From NCBI GenBank assembly GCA_937934185.1, contig CALHAB010000055.1:1-45287 (forward strand): 45,287 nucleotides of DNA, read 5' to 3'. Below the pieces are notes generated by a model. It made no database searches, had not been told where the DNA came from, and worked only from the letters and a program-made list of their open reading frames with translations. The stretch comes from an uncultured Ignavibacterium sp. Lineage in GTDB: Bacteria > Bacteroidota > Ignavibacteria > Ignavibacteriales > Ignavibacteriaceae. Below are positions 26,247 to 35,830 of the stretch, one piece after another (the first letter of the stretch is position 1; the number at the start of each line of letters is the position of its first letter). Both the position numbers and the translations under genes were made by a program.

Positions 26247-27212
26247 CTACCTGGTATTACCATTTCTCTGTTCGATAATATGTTGTCGATTCAATCTTTC
26301 TTCGGTAGCAGGTTCAACATGAACCAGTACATTAGAAACCTGAGGGAAAGTGCTTTTTAGATAATCCTTGACATTATGTGCAATTTCATGACCATCGTGT
26401 ACTGTGAGATTACCATCAACAATAATGTGAATATCAATAAAGTAATCAAGTCCCATTTTCCGGACATAACACTTATCAGTTGCTATCACGCCTTCAACTG
26501 AGTTTGTAGCGTTGATAATCTCCTGATTTATTTCTTTTGAAGGAGCTGCATCCATTATTTCGTCAAGCGCCGGTCTCAGCAAACGATAAGCATTAAAAAT
26601 TATTACTCCGGAAGCAAAAAGAGCGGCAAAATCATCTGCTTGCTCATAACCTTCCCCGCCAATTAAAGCTATTGATATTCCAATAAATGCCGCACCAGAT
26701 GTAATCGCATCGCTTCTATGGTGCCATGCATCATTTTTAACTGCAACACTATTGACATCTTTTCCAACCTTAATAATATATCTGAACAGAAATTCTTTTG
26801 TAAGTACCACAACAACCAACACAATTAAAGTGAAAGGAGCAGGTGCGTGATGAGGAGTAATAATTTCATGAATGCTTTGTGTTATAATAATTATAGCAGC
26901 AACAAATAAAGCAATTGCAACTATAATTCCTGCAAAAGGTTCTGCTTTACCGTGACCATAAGGATGCTTTTGGTCCGGAGGTAATTGTGCAATTCTTAAA
27001 CCTGCAAGAACAATAATAGAAGTAAAAACATCTGAAGCAGATTCTATTGCATCAGCAATAAGCGCATAAGAATTTCCCATAATGCCTGCAACAGCTTTAA
27101 CAGCGGCGAGAAGAATACTCGTTATTATTCCAAGAACTGTTGTACGAATACCTTTATTTGCAGCTTCAAATGAATTCTGATTGGCTAATATTTTTTTATT
27201 TCTGAACGGCAT
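26247..27212 (-). CDS. Cation diffusion facilitator (CDF) transporter
   Basis: A 321-residue divalent metal/proton antiporter of the inner membrane. Six transmembrane segments fill about residues 20-215. ADAIESASDVFTS in TM2 and DAWHHRSDAITS in TM5 hold the transport site; the second is an HxxxD pair, the first reads ExxxD. HPYGHGKAEPFAG lies between TM2 and TM3. The C-terminal cytoplasmic domain (about 220-305) ends with DIHIIVDGNLTVHDGHEIAH, a metal-binding dimer module. Zinc, iron, manganese or cobalt cannot be told apart with certainty. It stands alone, with no metal regulator next to it. Confidence 0.93.
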   Translation of the reverse strand: MPFRNKKILANQNSFEAANKGIRTTVLGIITSILLAAVKAVAGIMGNSYALIADAIESASDVFTSIIVLAGLRIAQLPPDQKHPYGHGKAEPFAGIIVAIALFVAAIIIITQSIHEIITPHHAPAPFTLIVLVVVVLTKEFLFRYIIKVGKDVNSVAVKNDAWHHRSDAITSGAAFIGISIALIGGEGYEQADDFAALFASGVIIFNAYRLLRPALDEIMDAAPSKEINQEIINATNSVEGVIATDKCYVRKMGLDYFIDIHIIVDGNLTVHDGHEIAHNVKDYLKSTFPQVSNVLVHVEPATEERLNRQHIIEQRNGNTR

Positions 27213-27263
27213 AAATAAATTTTTTAATTACTCTAAGCTAAAAAATTTTTATCTAAAAATTTT

Positions 27264-27572
27264 TCATTTTGGCTCCCATGCAGAACCTTCACAAGGAATA
27301 AAGTTTTTGGTAGGATGCTTATCATATTTCATACAAAGGACTGCGCTTTCATCAAAATGTTTACAACTTGAACATAAAGAAGATTCAAGAACTTCTTTAT
27401 TATTCTCGATAAATTTTCTGTAAAATGTAATAGCCGGCGAGATTACAAAAAGATAAAAAGATAGAGAAACAATAATCCAAAAATATTTTTCGCCCCAAAC
27501 ATCTTTACTTATCCAGAGAATTAAAATCAGAAAAGCTGTTCGAAGTATTGTCCAGAAAACTATTTCGCCCAT
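27264..27572 (-). CDS. Small membrane protein with Cys-rich tail
   Basis: Not recognised as a named family. The ATG start at 27572 gives 102 residues; a TTG further up would add 12. Two transmembrane helices (about 6-22 and 32-50) are followed by a cytoplasmic or periplasmic tail with CSSCKHFDESAVLCMKYDKH and a final Cys in FIPCEG. Four cysteines in a C-x2-C-x10-C-x13-C layout suggest a small zinc or Fe-S site. No ribosome binding site is obvious. It lies 52 bases upstream of the CDF gene on the same strand. Confidence 0.65.
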   Translation of the reverse strand: MGEIVFWTILRTAFLILILWISKDVWGEKYFWIIVSLSFYLFVISPAITFYRKFIENNKEVLESSLCSSCKHFDESAVLCMKYDKHPTKNFIPCEGSAWEPK

Positions 27573-27698
27573 AAAATGCTCATAAAATGTCGGGAAAAAT
27601 TTACACAAACATATATAAAATCCTTAAAAATTTGCTGATTTTATTATAATATGTTATTATTAGATAGGTTCATTTGAAAAATTTGGCATAGAGGGCAT

Positions 27699-27721
27699 AA
27701 AAAAAGCCACAGTTAAGTGGC
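27699..27721 (-). terminator. Intrinsic terminator after tRNA-Lys
   Basis: On the minus strand, GCCAC pairs with GTGGC over a 6-base loop and is followed by seven T residues. It lies 16 bases after the tRNA 3' end and fits as the tRNA terminator. Confidence 0.8.
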
Positions 27722-27736
27722 AATTTTTACTTGTTG

Positions 27737-27808
27737 TGAGCGCGGGTGGGCTCGAACCACCGACCCTCTGCTTAAAAGGCAGATGCTCTACCCCTGAGCT
27801 ACGCGCCC
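27737..27808 (-). tRNA. tRNA-Lys (anticodon UUU)
   Basis: The minus strand folds into a full cloverleaf. The acceptor GGGCGCG pairs with CGCGCTC (one G-U pair). The D arm contains GCTCAGGGGTAGAGC. The anticodon stem TCTGC/GCAGA encloses the loop CTTTTAA with anticodon TTT. The T arm is GGTGG-TTCGAGC-CCACC. The discriminator base is A and CCA is not encoded, so CCA must be added by the nucleotidyltransferase. A promoter-like sequence lies just upstream and a terminator just downstream, so the gene forms its own transcription unit. Confidence 0.97.
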
Positions 27809-27826
27809 TTAAAAATTTGAGTGCCA

Positions 27827-27855
27827 AATATATAGAACACTAATTTTTTATACAA
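27827..27855 (-). promoter_or_regulatory. Putative tRNA-Lys promoter
   Basis: On the minus strand, TTGTAT (27855-27850) and TATATT (27832-27827) are 17 bases apart. The -10 is 5 of 6, the -35 weak. A start site here would leave a leader of roughly 10-15 bases before the tRNA. Confidence 0.45.
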
Positions 27856-27882
27856 ATAATTGAAATCATTTAATGGTGGGAT

Positions 27883-29253
27883 ATGACGGAATTAGCAAAA
27901 AATTCTAAAATTCTCGTTTGTGATGACGAGGAAGCACTTTGTTACCTTCTTAAAGAGCAACTCATAGAAGAAGGCTTTGATGTTGACGCCGTTTATGACG
28001 GCAAGTATGCAATTGATGCGATAAAACAAAAAAATTATGATGTGGTTCTCCTTGACCTCAATATGAGGGAAGTTCAGGGAGAGGAAGTTCTAAAATTTGT
28101 AAAGGACGAATATCCTTCTATTGAGGTTATAATACTCTCTTCTCAAACAGAAATGAAAAAAGCTATTCAGTGTATCAAAGCTGGTGCTTATGATTACATA
28201 CCCAAACCACATGATCCGGAAGAACTGATTTTAACCATCAATCGTGCACTTGAGCATAAAAACCTTATCTTAAAAACAGAGATTCTGGAAAAAGAAATTC
28301 TTAAAAAACACCCTGTAAATATTATCGGTACAAGCAAAGCTTTGCATCGTGTTTTAACTCTGGCAAATAAAGCAGCAATGTCTGATTCAAATATTCTGAT
28401 TGAAGGTGAAACCGGAACAGGGAAAGAATTGTTTGCAGAATACATACACAAACAGTCAGCGAGAAAAGATAAACCATTTGTAGCTATTAACTGTGCATCT
28501 TTACCTGATCAATTGATTGAAAGCGAATTATTCGGACATGAAAAAGGAGCTTTCACTGATGCAAAATCTACAAAGCAAGGACTGGTTGAGATTGCCCACG
28601 GCGGTACTTTATTCTTGGATGAAATCGGAGAACTTAGTTTATCACTTCAACCAAAACTTTTAAGATTCCTTGAAAACGGTGAATACAGGAGAATCGGTGG
28701 TATTACAAATCTTACTTCAAATGTCAGAGTTATTGGTGCAACTAACAGAAATCTTCTGGAAGAAGCCGAAAACAGAAATTTCAGAAAAGATCTTCTTTTC
28801 AGATTGAATGTCATTACACTTACAATTCCACCTCTGAGAGAAAGACGGGAAGATATAATTCTTCTTGCAAATTATTTCCTTGAATCAAAATCACCCGTCA
28901 GATCGCCGAAAAGACTTTCAGCTGAAGCAGCTGAATTACTGATGAACTATGATTTTACAGGAAATGTTAGAGAACTTGAACATATTATTGAGCGAGCGAT
29001 AATTTTTGCTGATGGAGATGTTATTAAAGCAGAAGATCTGAATCTGCCAACATCTGGTGGAAGTGTTGCACGCGGAAAAGGTTCGGTTGAAATTCCATCT
29101 GACATTTTAAGTATGGAAGAACTTGAAAAGTGGCATATCGAAAATGTTCTCAATGCTAACAAATGGGACAGGACCCAAACGGCTATGCAACTTGGTATCA
29201 GTCCCAAAACACTTTATACAAAAATTAAAAAATACGAACTCAAACAGAACTGA
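27883..29253 (+). CDS. NtrC-family sigma-54 response regulator
   Basis: A 456-residue regulator with receiver, AAA+ and DNA-binding parts. The receiver (about 8-122) has Asp58 in VVLLDLN and Lys108 in YIPKP. The AAA+ domain (about 145-375) carries Walker A GETGTGKE (175-182), the sigma-54 contact loop as GAFTDA (222-227) rather than GAFTGA, Walker [13 protein letters not shown] and the arginine-finger region [12 protein letters not shown] Fis-type helix-turn-helix closes the protein ([20 protein letters not shown]). It should activate sigma-54 promoters when phosphorylated. The kinase gene begins four bases downstream and is its likely partner. The targets may include the nearby pilus genes, which is inference. 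Confidence 0.95.
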   Translation: MTELAKNSKILVCDDEEALCYLLKEQLIEEGFDVDAVYDGKYAIDAIKQKNYDVVLLDLNMREVQGEEVLKFVKDEYPSIEVIILSSQTEMKKAIQCIKAGAYDYIPKPHDPEELILTINRALEHKNLILKTEILEKEILKKHPVNIIGTSKALHRVLTLANKAAMSDSNILIEGETGTGKELFAEYIHKQSARKDKPFVAINCASLPDQLIESELFGHEKGAFTDAKSTKQGLVEIAHGGTLFLDEIGELSLSLQPKLLRFLENGEYRRIGGITNLTSNVRVIGATNRNLLEEAENRNFRKDLLFRLNVITLTIPPLRERREDIILLANYFLESKSPVRSPKRLSAEAAELLMNYDFTGNVRELEHIIERAIIFADGDVIKAEDLNLPTSGGSVARGKGSVEIPSDILSMEELEKWHIENVLNANKWDRTQTAMQLGISPKTLYTKIKKYELKQN

Positions 29254-29257
29254 TTAA

Positions 29258-31234
29258 ATGTCTGATGACTTGTTAAGAAGAATAAATGCAGCTGATTTAT
29301 TTGAAATTCAGAATACAGGTATTGCTTTAGCTGATAAAAATTTTAAAGTAATCTGGTTTAATAAAAGCTTTAAAAAGACTGCCGGCGCCGGAAGAATAAA
29401 AGGAATTTCGCTCAGCAGTCTTTTTAATATAACTTTACCAAATGAAAGCGAAGTAATTTCAAGTTCCAAATCCGTTGTAGTTCCCCTGCCCTCTTACGGA
29501 AAAAATCTGATAATAACTCCAATACCTCAAATAAAGAAAAGTGATGATGGAGCTTTCTTTGTTGAGCTTTATCCACTATCTGATTACAGCGGTGATATTC
29601 AAAATGATCAGATAATTCAAAATCTGAAATTCCAAAAAGAACTTCAGGAGATTCTGGTTTTACTCCTTAAGGAAAAATCAGTTGAAGTTATTACTGAGGA
29701 AGTTTTAGAAAGGTTGTTTAACATTACCAAAAGTGATTTTGCTATTGCTGTTCTTCATGAAAGAGATGATAAACGAAATTACATTTATTATGACCCGCAA
29801 AAAGTTTTGACATCAAGGGAAGAAATAGAAAAAGCACTCAGTTATAATTCTTCATTTATAACAAAGTGGCTAGATATTAACAGAAGACCTCTGCTTGCAT
29901 TAAATCATCAGAATAATATTGGTTACGGCATCGTTCAATCGTTTAATTGTGAATCTGTTTGTATTGCTCCGTGTTTTTTCGATAATATACTGGAATCTGA
30001 AATAATCCTTGGAAAACTCAACAGCACTTTTTCATCCTCGCACATAAGTATCGTTGAACAGTTTGCGACTATACTTTCATTTGCAATCAGTCATATAAAA
30101 ACACGCGAATTAAATCAGGCATTGGAATCAAGATTATTGCAGGCACAAAAGCTTGAAACAATCGGAAAGCTTTCAAGCGGAATGGCTCACGATTTCAATA
30201 ATCTTCTTTCCAGTATTTTCGGAAGTCTGAATCTGCTGCGAAGCAGAGTACCTGCATCAGAATCAGTAACAAAATTAATTGATAATATTGAGAACTGCTC
30301 TATCCGCGCAAAAGATCTTACTAAAGGTTTATTATCATTCGGAAAACCGACCCCCAAACGAAAAGAAATTGTTTATCCAAATCTCTTATTGAATGAGCTG
30401 ACTAAAGTTATAGTTCAAACATTTCCAAAGAACATAACAATCGAAGAAAAGATTGAAAGTAATCTTAACAGTATTTTAGGTAACAGCACAGAAATATATC
30501 AGATATTACTTAATCTCTGTGTCAATGCAAGAGAGGCAATTGAAGGTAAAGGTAAGATTACAATTTCTGCCGAAAATATCCTGATTGATGAAAAAAATTC
30601 AATCAATTATCCTCTGCTTGATAAAGGTAAATATGTTAAGCTTTCAGTCAGTGATACGGGAGTTGGAATTGATGAAGAAAATCTTTCAAAAATTTTTGAT
30701 CCTTATTTCTCAACCAAGCAAAAAGATACAGGTTCGGGATTAGGACTATATGTAACTTATGGAATTATAAAAGCACATAACGGACATGTTGATGTTTCAA
30801 GCAAGGTTGGTGAAGGAACTACATTTGATGTTTACATCCCGGCATTTGAACCTAATAAAATTGACAAGACCAAAGCCGGCAATAAAATAATAATGCTTGC
30901 AGATGATGAAGAAATGTTAAGTGATATTCTTGGCGAGATGCTTGAAGCTTACGGATACTATGTTATAAAAGTTAAGTCATCCGAAGAGGTAATTCAGGTT
31001 TTAACAGAGGAAATAAAAGTTGATTTATTAATCATTGATTATAATATGCCTGAAATGAACGGACTTGAGTGTGTTGCTGAGTTAAGAAAAAGGAATTTTG
31101 ATATGCCCGTAATTTTATCGTCAGGAAGTTTGAGTTTTGATGATGAGGATTTGAAGAAAGTAAAAATCAACAGCAAGCTTTTGAAACCATATGAGTTTGA
31201 AACTATGTTAAAGACAATCCAGGAGCTTTTGTAA
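29258..31234 (+). CDS. Soluble hybrid histidine kinase with C-terminal receiver
   Basis: A 658-residue cytoplasmic sensor without membrane helices. An N-terminal PAS-like domain (about 10-105) is followed by a GAF-like region (about 130-285). The DHp helix has MAHDFNNLLSSIFGSL with His311, in the HDFNN style of NtrB-related kinases. The ATPase domain (about 400-530) shows NLCVNAREAI, SDTGVGI, DPYFSTK and GSGLGLYVT. A receiver (about 543-658) with Asp594 and Lys643 ends the protein. It begins four bases after the NtrC-type regulator without a clear ribosome binding site, so it is probably translationally coupled and is the natural phosphodonor. Confidence 0.93.
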   Translation: MSDDLLRRINAADLFEIQNTGIALADKNFKVIWFNKSFKKTAGAGRIKGISLSSLFNITLPNESEVISSSKSVVVPLPSYGKNLIITPIPQIKKSDDGAFFVELYPLSDYSGDIQNDQIIQNLKFQKELQEILVLLLKEKSVEVITEEVLERLFNITKSDFAIAVLHERDDKRNYIYYDPQKVLTSREEIEKALSYNSSFITKWLDINRRPLLALNHQNNIGYGIVQSFNCESVCIAPCFFDNILESEIILGKLNSTFSSSHISIVEQFATILSFAISHIKTRELNQALESRLLQAQKLETIGKLSSGMAHDFNNLLSSIFGSLNLLRSRVPASESVTKLIDNIENCSIRAKDLTKGLLSFGKPTPKRKEIVYPNLLLNELTKVIVQTFPKNITIEEKIESNLNSILGNSTEIYQILLNLCVNAREAIEGKGKITISAENILIDEKNSINYPLLDKGKYVKLSVSDTGVGIDEENLSKIFDPYFSTKQKDTGSGLGLYVTYGIIKAHNGHVDVSSKVGEGTTFDVYIPAFEPNKIDKTKAGNKIIMLADDEEMLSDILGEMLEAYGYYVIKVKSSEEVIQVLTEEIKVDLLIIDYNMPEMNGLECVAELRKRNFDMPVILSSGSLSFDDEDLKKVKINSKLLKPYEFETMLKTIQELL

Positions 31235-31235
31235 A

Positions 31236-31928
31236 TTACTTAATAATATCCTCATTATTCTCAGTTTGATCCGCATCCAGCTTTACCATTTTAATATTGG
31301 AAGTATATTTTGAAAGAACTGGTGTTTTAATTTCATTCAACTGGTTCAGCACTTCTGTAATTTCTTTAATTGCGATATCAATATAATTCATCCTTTTAAG
31401 AATCATCTCTTTGGATATTTCATCCTTTTCAAGTTCCCTTTTAATTGCGGTTGATGACAAACTTAGTAAAGTTAACGGCTGTTTGATTTTATGATTTGCA
31501 GTTACAACCGTTGCCATAAAAGTGTCGCGCTTCTCTGCTTCAAGAAGAAGTTTATGCGCTTCTGATAATTTTAATGCTGATTTTACTCTTGCAAGAAGTT
31601 CAACTCTGTTGAATGGCTTTTTGATATAGTCGAAAGCTCCTGCTTCAAGCCCTTCTTTAGTATCTTCTGCACCTGATTTGGCTGTTACAAGAATGATTGG
31701 AATATCTTTGGTTACCGGATCATTGACAAGCCGGCGGCAGACTTCAATACCAGTAATGTCCGGCATCATTACATCAAGCAAAATTAAATCAGGTAATTCA
31801 CTTAATGCTTTTTCAATTCCGGTCGAACCGTTGTAAGCAGTTATAACTTCATAGCCTTCGTGCTCTAATCTGTCCTGCAGCATAAAAACATTTTCGGGAA
31901 GATCATCAATAACTAAAATTCTTTTCAT
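31236..31928 (-). CDS. Receiver plus DHp-like helix without ATPase domain
   Basis: A 230-residue protein. Residues 1-120 are a receiver with Asp52 in LILLDVMMPD and Lys104 in YIKKP. About residues 125-195 resemble a dimerisation/histidine-phosphotransfer helix: FMATVVTANHKIKQPLTLLS has His146 where kinases have HELRTPL. No N, G1 or G2 ATPase boxes follow; the remainder is a short helical, polar tail. It could act as a phosphotransfer adaptor or as a decoy dimer partner for the large kinase whose gene it overlaps by four bases (ATGA). It ends one base from the stop of the convergent soluble kinase gene. Confidence 0.85.
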   Translation of the reverse strand: MKRILVIDDLPENVFMLQDRLEHEGYEVITAYNGSTGIEKALSELPDLILLDVMMPDITGIEVCRRLVNDPVTKDIPIILVTAKSGAEDTKEGLEAGAFDYIKKPFNRVELLARVKSALKLSEAHKLLLEAEKRDTFMATVVTANHKIKQPLTLLSLSSTAIKRELEKDEISKEMILKRMNYIDIAIKEITEVLNQLNEIKTPVLSKYTSNIKMVKLDADQTENNEDIIK

Positions 31929-34900
31929 AAAATATTCTGTTTAGCTTTGGAAAAAAGTTGACTTATCTTTGCTGAAACAATAGTTGAATTAACTGGTTTA
32001 GGAATGTAATCATTAAAGCCGAACTTCAGAATAACTTCTTTATCACCAGACATAGCTTTGGCGGTTACAGCAAAAACCGGAATGTTTGAAAAAGATTTAT
32101 TCATACGAATGTTCTTAAGGGTTTGAAATCCATCCATGCCCGGCATCATTATATCCAACAAGATAAGGTCTGGTTTAATATGATCTAACATCTTTAAACA
32201 TTCAACACCAGACTTTGCAAGATATGTTTTATAGCCCATTGACTGAACCAATTCATTCATCGTAAACAAAGTGTCGGGGTCATCATCAACAATCAAAATT
32301 TCTTCAACTGCTTTGTTGATATTTTTCTGTAATTCTGAGAGAGAATTTTTTTCTGAATCAGTTGAAATCCGGGATTTCAAAGTTTGACTTTCCTGTTCTT
32401 GCTGCTTAATTCTGTCTCGAACGATTTTAAGAACATCCATCGGATGTCCCTGTGACTTAATGGCAATTTGTTCCACAACTGAATTCAATGATTTCTTTTC
32501 ATTATCTGAAAGATCTTTTGCTGTACTTATTATTATTGGGATGTTCCTTGTGCTTCTGCTTGATTTTAGTTTATGGGTAAGTGAAATCCCGTCAACCTTT
32601 GGCATTATCAAATCAATGATTATTAGATCAGGTTGAACCTCAGAGATTTTATTAAAAGCATATTCACTATCCTGAATATATTCTATCGAAATGTTTTCGA
32701 AGCTGAATTCCTTTTTAAATTTTTCAAACTCGAGTTCATCATCATCTACAATCACGATCTTATGAATTTTTTTCTGTACTGATGCTTCAAGTTTATCAAA
32801 AGCTGCGAGAAGATTTTCTGCCGTAATTGGTTTAACGAGAAAATCAAAAGCGCCCAGTCCGACACCGATATTTTTATCACCGACAAATGAAACAAGAATA
32901 ACAGGAATATTTTTTGTCACCGGGTTTTCTTTTAATTCTTTGAGTACAGACCAGCCATCTTTATCAGGTAAAATAACATCAAGGGTTATTGCAAACGGTT
33001 TATTTTCAACGGCTAGTTTAATTCCACTTTCAGCATCCGGGGCAAAAATAACTTCATAACCTCTCGTAGTAAGATACTGCCCGATGGTAAAACGAACATC
33101 CGGGTCATCATCAATTACGAGAATTGGTTTATTAACATTTCTTTTATCAACTCCAAGCAAATTTAAATCAAATTCCTTGTTCCAATATTCACCACGATAA
33201 TTAACGGGTATTGTAAATGAAAATATTGAACCTTTGCCAACAATGCTTTTAACCCAGATTTTTCCGCCAAGCAGATCAACAATCTTCTTTGATATTGCCA
33301 AACCCAGACCTGTTCCGCTGTATCTTCTGGTTGTTGAACCATCAACTTGTCTGAACTCTTCGAAAATAATTTTTTGTGCATCTTCAGGAATACCAATTCC
33401 GGTATCGCTTACAGAGAAGACAAGATTATTATCATCCATCAGTGCAACACTTAATTCAATGTTTCCCTTGTCCGTAAATTTAACTGCATTACCAAGCAGG
33501 TTAATCAAAACCTGAGTTACTCTTCCTTTATCAGTTGTAACAATAATTTTTGTATCACATTTACGATTAATTGTGAATCGTAACCCCTTTTCATAAACAA
33601 GCGGTTGGATAGTTGAGGAAACATCCTCCAGCAATTCTTCAAGAAGAATTTCTTCTTCACGAATTTCCATTTTGCCAGCTTCAATCTTTGATAAATCGAG
33701 AATATCATTTATAAGATTCATCAATCTCTTTCCGCTTTTTAACACGACTTCAAGCCGTTCACGGTTCTTATCATCAATCTGAGCTTTATCAAGAATTAAT
33801 TCAGTCAGGCCGAGTATAGAATTCATAGGTGTTCTAAGTTCGTGAGACATACTCGCAAGAAATTGTGATTTTAATTTTGTTGATTCCTCGGCTTTTTGTT
33901 TTTGAATTTCAAGTTCTTTTGCTTTCTCTTTCAATTGCTCAGAAAGTTCGAGCAGGGTTTTATTCTGTTCCTTTATTTGTTCATTTTGTTTTTGCATCTC
34001 TTCATTGAGACGACTGAGTTCTTTAACAAAATTTTCTAACTGCACAAAAGCTTTTGCATTAGTTAAACCAATGGCCAATTGATCCTGGATTTTTGAAAGA
34101 TAGTTTATTGCTTCGTCAGTCGGTTTATTCAAGGAACCGAATTCTAAAACCGCAACAACTTTGTTTGAATAAATTACTGGTCTGATATGAAGATATTTGA
34201 TTTTGATTTCTAAAATTCCGGTTGAAGCAACAGGAAGAAAATTTTCAGATTCAATTGTTATTGGCTCTTTTGTTTCAATTACTTTTTTATAAAAAATATT
34301 ATTCTCCGCACCAATTTTATTGCTGCCAAGTCCGAAGGAAGTTATAAAACTAACTTCCTGGTCATCAACAGAGTAAATTGCTCCAATGGTAAACCCGCAG
34401 GTTTTAATTATCTTTTTTAATGCTGCTTCAGAAATTTCAGTAAGTGAAGGATTCTGATTAATTAGAGTTATAAATTCTGTATAATCATTCATTGCTTTGT
34501 GGTTTTTCACTATCTCATCGAGCATCAGATTAAATGCGTCACCCAATTTAGCTACTTCATCTTTACCCTTTACAGAAACTCGTGTGCTAAAATTTCCACT
34601 TCTAATCTCTTCTGTTGCAGAACTTAGTTCACCGATTTGCCTTCGGATTTTATTTGTAAGAAGATAAGAAAGAATTAATGATATAATTATTCCCACAAAG
34701 CCAATGATGAACAATACATTTTTCAGCGTATCTCTGAGAGTTGCAGCTTCACCCATTTTGTTAAATATCAGAAAGGAAAGATTAGTCTTTATGACATCAT
34801 CAGCATTGGTTTTATATAATGTTGCCAGGATGTCAGAGGCCTTGGTTCCCTGTGTATAAATTTCAAAATTATTTTTGTTTTTTAAATAATTATAAGCGGT

Positions 34901-35446
34901 ATTTATCAAATAAAGATATTCTCTGTTAACGGTTGGATTAGAAAGTTCTGCGGCAGAATTTTCCCATATTACAGCAACTTCTGCATTTATTCTCTGAGCA
35001 ATATCATCAATGAAACCCGAGTTAATTATTTTTCCATAAATATAATTTTGTCCCTCGAAGTTTTTTCTTTTAACAAGAGCCAGTGGATTAATTTCAAGAA
35101 ATTTTGAAATTGATTTCACATCCGGACTGATTAATACATTTTTGGAAAGGTAGAGATAATCAATAGTTTTTTCATCACTCTTAACTAAGATTACAAAATC
35201 GAGAGTTCTGGAGTTTATGAATTGTGATTTGTTTTTATTTTCAAGAAATGATAACAATTCATCATCAAGCTCAGACAATAATTTCTGAAAAGAATAGATA
35301 AAACTATTTGATGAATTGATAAGATTTTTTGTTTGCTGTGAATTGAGAGTACTAAAAATCAGTGAATAAAAAACTGTGGCGGCTGAAAGAAGAATTATAA
35401 CTACTACAGTGAAGTTTATAAGCAGTATTCGAAAGCTTATTTTCAT
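31925..35446 (-). CDS. Membrane hybrid histidine kinase with three receivers
   Basis: A 1173-residue sensor. The first transmembrane helix (about 6-30) and the second (about 243-264) enclose an extracytoplasmic domain of about 210 residues. Then come HAMP (about 264-318), a GAF-like domain (about 320-465), a coiled coil (465-525), and the DHp helix with SMSHELRTPMNSI (His535). The ATPase domain (about 630-750) has NAVKFT, SDTGIGI and GTGLGLAI. Three receivers follow: about 773-890 (Asp823), about 895-1005 (Asp945) and about 1048-1165 (Asp1098). It is preceded by a single receiver and followed by a receiver-DHp protein, all directly downstream of the pilus secretin. Confidence 0.94.
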   Translation of the reverse strand: MKISFRILLINFTVVVIILLSAATVFYSLIFSTLNSQQTKNLINSSNSFIYSFQKLLSELDDELLSFLENKNKSQFINSRTLDFVILVKSDEKTIDYLYLSKNVLISPDVKSISKFLEINPLALVKRKNFEGQNYIYGKIINSGFIDDIAQRINAEVAVIWENSAAELSNPTVNREYLYLINTAYNYLKNKNNFEIYTQGTKASDILATLYKTNADDVIKTNLSFLIFNKMGEAATLRDTLKNVLFIIGFVGIIISLILSYLLTNKIRRQIGELSSATEEIRSGNFSTRVSVKGKDEVAKLGDAFNLMLDEIVKNHKAMNDYTEFITLINQNPSLTEISEAALKKIIKTCGFTIGAIYSVDDQEVSFITSFGLGSNKIGAENNIFYKKVIETKEPITIESENFLPVASTGILEIKIKYLHIRPVIYSNKVVAVLEFGSLNKPTDEAINYLSKIQDQLAIGLTNAKAFVQLENFVKELSRLNEEMQKQNEQIKEQNKTLLELSEQLKEKAKELEIQKQKAEESTKLKSQFLASMSHELRTPMNSILGLTELILDKAQIDDKNRERLEVVLKSGKRLMNLINDILDLSKIEAGKMEIREEEILLEELLEDVSSTIQPLVYEKGLRFTINRKCDTKIIVTTDKGRVTQVLINLLGNAVKFTDKGNIELSVALMDDNNLVFSVSDTGIGIPEDAQKIIFEEFRQVDGSTTRRYSGTGLGLAISKKIVDLLGGKIWVKSIVGKGSIFSFTIPVNYRGEYWNKEFDLNLLGVDKRNVNKPILVIDDDPDVRFTIGQYLTTRGYEVIFAPDAESGIKLAVENKPFAITLDVILPDKDGWSVLKELKENPVTKNIPVILVSFVGDKNIGVGLGAFDFLVKPITAENLLAAFDKLEASVQKKIHKIVIVDDDELEFEKFKKEFSFENISIEYIQDSEYAFNKISEVQPDLIIIDLIMPKVDGISLTHKLKSSRSTRNIPIIISTAKDLSDNEKKSLNSVVEQIAIKSQGHPMDVLKIVRDRIKQQEQESQTLKSRISTDSEKNSLSELQKNINKAVEEILIVDDDPDTLFTMNELVQSMGYKTYLAKSGVECLKMLDHIKPDLILLDIMMPGMDGFQTLKNIRMNKSFSNIPVFAVTAKAMSGDKEVILKFGFNDYIPKPVNSTIVSAKISQLFSKAKQNIL

Positions 35447-35461
35447 TTGGTATCATTATCT

Positions 35462-35824
35462 CTACTCTTTTTGGAGTACTTTTCTGATTGTGATTAATAA
35501 TTCATCAAAGTCATATGGCTTGCTGAGAAAATCATTTGCTCCCATTTTGGCTGAGTCAATTGCACTTTTAACATCAGCGTATGCAGTAAGAACAATTACT
35601 TTTGCTTTAAGATCACGATACTCCATTTCTTTCAAAACTTCAAATCCATCTATGCCCGGCATTTTTAGGTCAAGAAGCATTAGATCAACCGAATTTTTTC
35701 TCAGAAAATCTAATGCTTCAAAACCACTGTTAACATAATTTACTTCATATCCAACCTCTGACAGTTCTTCACTTAGCACTTTACATAAGTTCACATCATC
35801 GTCAACTATCAGAATTGATTCCAT
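35462..35824 (-). CDS. Stand-alone receiver domain protein
   Basis: A 120-residue CheY-like protein consisting only of a receiver. It has the acidic pocket VDDD at 7-10, the phosphorylation site Asp52 in LMLLDLKMPGIDG, Thr80 in VIVLTAY and Lys102 in LSKPYDFDEL. Without an output domain it must act by protein contact, as CheY or PilG/PilH do in pilus motility. It starts six bases after the secretin stop and ends 15 bases before the large hybrid kinase, so it is co-transcribed with both. Confidence 0.93.
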   Translation of the reverse strand: MESILIVDDDVNLCKVLSEELSEVGYEVNYVNSGFEALDFLRKNSVDLMLLDLKMPGIDGFEVLKEMEYRDLKAKVIVLTAYADVKSAIDSAKMGANDFLSKPYDFDELLITIRKVLQKE

Positions 35825-35830
35825 TGCAGT

